From JBQTHI01 sp052390035 (GTDB taxonomy: Bacteria > Actinomycetota > Acidimicrobiia > Spongiisociales > ZC4RG35): a stretch of 14,687 bases of DNA. Of this stretch, positions 13,436 to 14,687 are shown one piece after another. The notes beneath the pieces were generated by a model. It was given only the letters and a program-made list of their open reading frames with translations. It did no database searches and was not told the origin of the DNA. The DNA is taken from assembly GCA_052390035.1 (NCBI GenBank), contig JBQTHI010000117.1:1-14687 (forward strand), read 5' to 3'. The translations under genes and the position numbers were made by a program. The stretch's first letter is position 1, and each line of letters begins with the position of its first letter.

Positions 13436-14687
13436 ATGAGTACCAGATCGCAACTTCAGAACAAGTCGATCGCCGAGCTACGTGAGATCGCCGAAGCGGT
13501 CGGCGTCGAAAGCGACGGACTCCAAAAGTCGAGGCTGATTAGTGCCTTGATGGCCGCCGGCGGCATAACCACCGAGGAGGAGGAGGAGGCGCCGATGGTC
13601 GATCTTCCAGCCGTTACTCCCCGAACCGACCTAGGGGACGGCGAGCCGGCCGAAGATGGTTCCGAGCCGATCGAGTCAACCGGGGGGGACGGCTCCGAGT
13701 CGAGCGATGACGGCGATCGGGATGATCGCGACGACTTTCGGGGTAACCGGCGCAGGCGGCGGCGCCGGGGTGGTCAGGGACCGCGAGAACCGCGGGAATA
13801 CGTTTCCAGCTACTCGCAGATCCCCGAGGGTGATCTCGAAGTTCGTGAGGGTTATCTCGACATCCTCCCGGAGGGATATGGGTTCCTACGGGTGACCGGA
13901 TACCTGGCGGGTGATCGTGATGTCTACGTATCGGCCGGCCAGGTGCGCAAGTTCGGACTTCGCAAGGCCGATCTCGTCGCCGGGCCCATTCGCCCGGCCC
14001 GGGCTCAGGAGAAATATCCGGCGCTGGTTCGAATCGACAGCGTCAACGGAATGTCCTCCGACGAGGCGATGCGTCGCCCTCGGTTTGAGCAGCTCACACC
14101 CCTTTTTCCCGATGAGCGCCTCCATTTGGAGGTAGAGGGCAAGGGAAATGGGGTTTTAACCAGAATCCTCGATTTGATCGCCCCTATCGGCAAAGGCCAG
14201 CGAGGTTTGATCGTCTCACCGCCGAAGGCGGGAAAGACCACGGTCCTGAAGGAGATCGCACAGGCAATCACGATCAACAACCCGGAGTGCTACCTGATGG
14301 TCGTTCTGGTAGACGAAAGACCCGAAGAGGTCACCGACATGCAGCGGTCGGTCAAAGGTGAGGTCATCTACTCGACCTTCGACCGTCCGGCCGAGGAGCA
14401 CACCCAGGTCTCCGAGCTGGCGATCGAACGGGCCAAGCGATTAGTGGAGATAGGGACCGACGTTGTGATCCTCCTCGATTCGATCACCCGTCTCGCTCGC
14501 GCACACAACCTGGCTACTCCTGCCTCCGGGCGGATCCTCTCCGGTGGCGTCGATTCAACTGCCCTCTATCCACCCAAGCGCTTCTTCGGGGCAGCTCGCA
14601 ATATCGAGGAGGGGGGCTCGCTGACGATCCTCGGCACCGCCCTGGTCGAGACCGGTTCCAAGCTGGACGAGGTGATCTTCGAGGAGT
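13436..14687 (+). CDS. rho: Transcription termination factor Rho, N-terminal part (3'-truncated by window)
   Basis: The frame is open from ATG 13436 to the window end (417 residues). Rho is the hexameric RNA-dependent ATPase that ends transcription. An N-terminal Rho-N helix bundle (LQNKSIAELREIAEAVGV, 7-24) is followed by an acidic, Arg-rich disordered insert (about 45-122). The insert includes five consecutive Glu, an Asp-rich run and seven consecutive Arg at 105-111. Next come the primary RNA-binding OB domain (about 123-205, with EGYGFLR and DVYVSAGQVRKFGL) and the ATPase domain. Walker A is SPPKAGKTT (about 261-269), Walker B VVILLDSITRLAR (about 343-355), followed by LSGGVDSTALYPPKRFFGAARNIEEGGSLTI. 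Actinobacterial Rho proteins usually carry such an insert, which adds RNA binding. A weak GAGCGAGA lies 2 bases upstream of the ATG. Confidence 0.96.
   Translation, partial: MSTRSQLQNKSIAELREIAEAVGVESDGLQKSRLISALMAAGGITTEEEEEAPMVDLPAVTPRTDLGDGEPAEDGSEPIESTGGDGSESSDDGDRDDRDDFRGNRRRRRRRGGQGPREPREYVSSYSQIPEGDLEVREGYLDILPEGYGFLRVTGYLAGDRDVYVSAGQVRKFGLRKADLVAGPIRPARAQEKYPALVRIDSVNGMSSDEAMRRPRFEQLTPLFPDERLHLEVEGKGNGVLTRILDLIAPIGKGQRGLIVSPPKAGKTTVLKEIAQAITINNPECYLMVVLVDERPEEVTDMQRSVKGEVIYSTFDRPAEEHTQVSELAIERAKRLVEIGTDVVILLDSITRLARAHNLATPASGRILSGGVDSTALYPPKRFFGAARNIEEGGSLTILGTALVETGSKLDEVIFEE

Noticed and set aside
1..14687. CRISPR arrays, insertion sequences, phage genes or a defence island
   Set aside because: No regular direct repeats, transposase or integrase motifs were seen. 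Apart from the dead toxin-antitoxin remnant the window is housekeeping sequence.

Overview
The window looks like a chromosomal segment of a high-GC Gram-positive bacterium (Actinomycetota). A WhiB1-type iron-sulfur regulator, a DUF3107 protein, a glmU-prs pair behind tRNA-Gln, a Ku/DNA-ligase end-joining pair and a Rho with an Arg/Asp-rich insert all point that way. Both tRNA genes lack an encoded CCA end. A deep or uncultured class such as Acidimicrobiia is possible, but that is inference. Most genes are housekeeping.

Layout. 1-453: the 3' end of ispE (isoprenoid MEP pathway). 514-1355 (minus): a divergent Lgt-fold membrane protein, coupled to a 53-residue protein that resembles the C-terminal half of a thioredoxin. 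1408-1790: a broken VapBC-type toxin-antitoxin locus in which a deletion fused the antitoxin start to the middle of the toxin. 1973-2044: tRNA-Gln(UUG). 2082-4436: glmU and prs, abutting, supplying UDP-GlcNAc for peptidoglycan and PRPP for nucleotides and amino acids. 4452-5204 (minus): a membrane-anchored LysM protein. 5289-5522: a DUF3107 protein. 5538-5816 (minus): whiB1-like. 5934-7141: a glycerophosphodiester phosphodiesterase and a YqeY protein, overlapping by 4 bases. A perfect CRP/GlxR-type palindrome lies between whiB and the phosphodiesterase gene.

7179-9475 holds a NUDIX hydrolase (minus), a ligase-domain-only LigD-type DNA ligase (plus) and Ku (minus). Ligase and Ku converge and share their stop region; together they form a minimal non-homologous end-joining module. 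9515-9586: tRNA-Arg(CCG). 9588-10607 (minus): ilvE (branched-chain aminotransferase), divergent from hom-thrC (10648-13276), which makes threonine from aspartate semialdehyde together with a homoserine kinase not seen here. From 13436 to the end: rho, cut by the window edge.

I see no clear new multigene system. The points most worth following are the degenerate toxin-antitoxin fusion, the Lgt-like protein lacking canonical Lgt residues with its thioredoxin-tail partner, the CRP-type palindrome at whiB1, and a recurring leaderless-type gene start (a -10-like hexamer 6-7 bases before the start codon) on several first genes.
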